Shown here: in pieces, positions 36,981 to 37,133 of the stretch
Position numbering within the stretch: position 1 is the stretch's first letter
Layout: the number at the start of each line of letters is the position of its first letter
Assembly (NCBI RefSeq): GCF_001562415.1
Contig: NZ_LOEE01000083.1
Location: 1 to 37,133, forward strand
Source of the DNA: Thermotalea metallivorans
Lineage (GTDB): Bacteria > Bacillota > Clostridia > Peptostreptococcales > Thermotaleaceae
DNA length: 37,133 bases
Reading direction: 5' to 3'
Notes under the pieces: model-generated
Database searches by the model: none
What the model was told of the DNA's origin: nothing
The model's input: only the letters and a program-made list of their open reading frames with translations
Made by a program: the position numbers and the translations under genes

Positions 36981-37133
36981 AATTAAAAAATAACAAGGAG
37001 GTAGGATAGCTTGAAAAATAACTCAACGTAGTTTAAAAATGGGCACACTTAAATAAAGGTACTATTGTCCTTTGAAAATTTAATAGCTGTAAGTTTAAGC
37101 CACAGAAATGTCAGTAGCTTTTATTACACCATT
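36981..37133 (+). other. End region with a strong ribosome site and a six-codon ORF
   Basis: AAGGAGGTAGG (about 36995-37005) precedes TTG 37011, which opens a frame that stops after six codons (MKNNST). All frames close soon after. This looks like a truncated or decayed gene, or a leader peptide; the window ends at 37133, so the context is incomplete. Confidence 0.35.

Overview
The window looks like chromosomal DNA of a low-GC, Gram-positive anaerobe of the class Clostridia (Bacillota). The evidence is strong purine-rich Shine-Dalgarno sequences, sigma-A promoters, U-tract terminators, a serS T-box, GlpP, NiaR, HPr with both His15 and Ser46, and GHKL/LytTR signalling proteins. I cannot assign a genus. 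It reads mostly as core metabolism, with accessory DNA around 24.6-25.3 kb and from about 34 kb to the end.

Layout. The 3' end of an rRNA operon (5S rRNA plus terminator) opens the window. It is followed by a small Cys-rich protein and an orphan ArsC-type reductase. Then comes a glycerol regulon: glpP-glpF-glpK, and a second unit with a GlpA-type FAD/[2Fe-2S] dehydrogenase, an FAD oxidoreductase, a DUF1667 protein and a sigma-54 activator. The reverse strand carries argG-argH and a pepD-type dipeptidase. Next are a GntR/FCD regulator and, on the reverse strand, a split GHKL sensor kinase pair. NiaR and nadA-nadB-nadC form the de novo NAD block, followed by a PfoR-like PTS EIIC protein and a UPF0182 membrane protein. 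After an accessory patch of palindromes and degenerate repeats come T-box-serS and a small DUF protein. The fructose PTS operon (deoR-fruK-IIA-IIBC-ptsH-ptsI) follows. The window ends with a LytTR response regulator/GHKL kinase pair, a short region of tiny translatable ORFs and a small secreted protein.

How the genes work together. GlpF imports glycerol, GlpK phosphorylates it, and the GlpA-type complex oxidises glycerol-3-phosphate. A textbook -24/-12 promoter (GG-N10-GC spacing) lies just before glpP. The only sigma-54 activator in the window closes the glycerol cluster and has no sensor domain. The dehydrogenase unit has its own promoter and a leader terminator with an overlapping alternative hairpin, as expected for GlpP antitermination. 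In the fructose operon FruK and the EII proteins are co-encoded with HPr and EI, probably controlled by the DeoR repressor through four repeats phased at exactly 10 bp. 

The most unusual signal is a pair of related leaders, one before the PfoR-like EIIC gene (20470-20630) and one before the fructose IIBC gene (30214-30359). They share about 39 of 47 positions and then a common GGCAAC-closed stem. They may be an undescribed cis-regulatory RNA of PTS permease genes. No CRISPR array, complete transposon, prophage or tRNA gene was seen.
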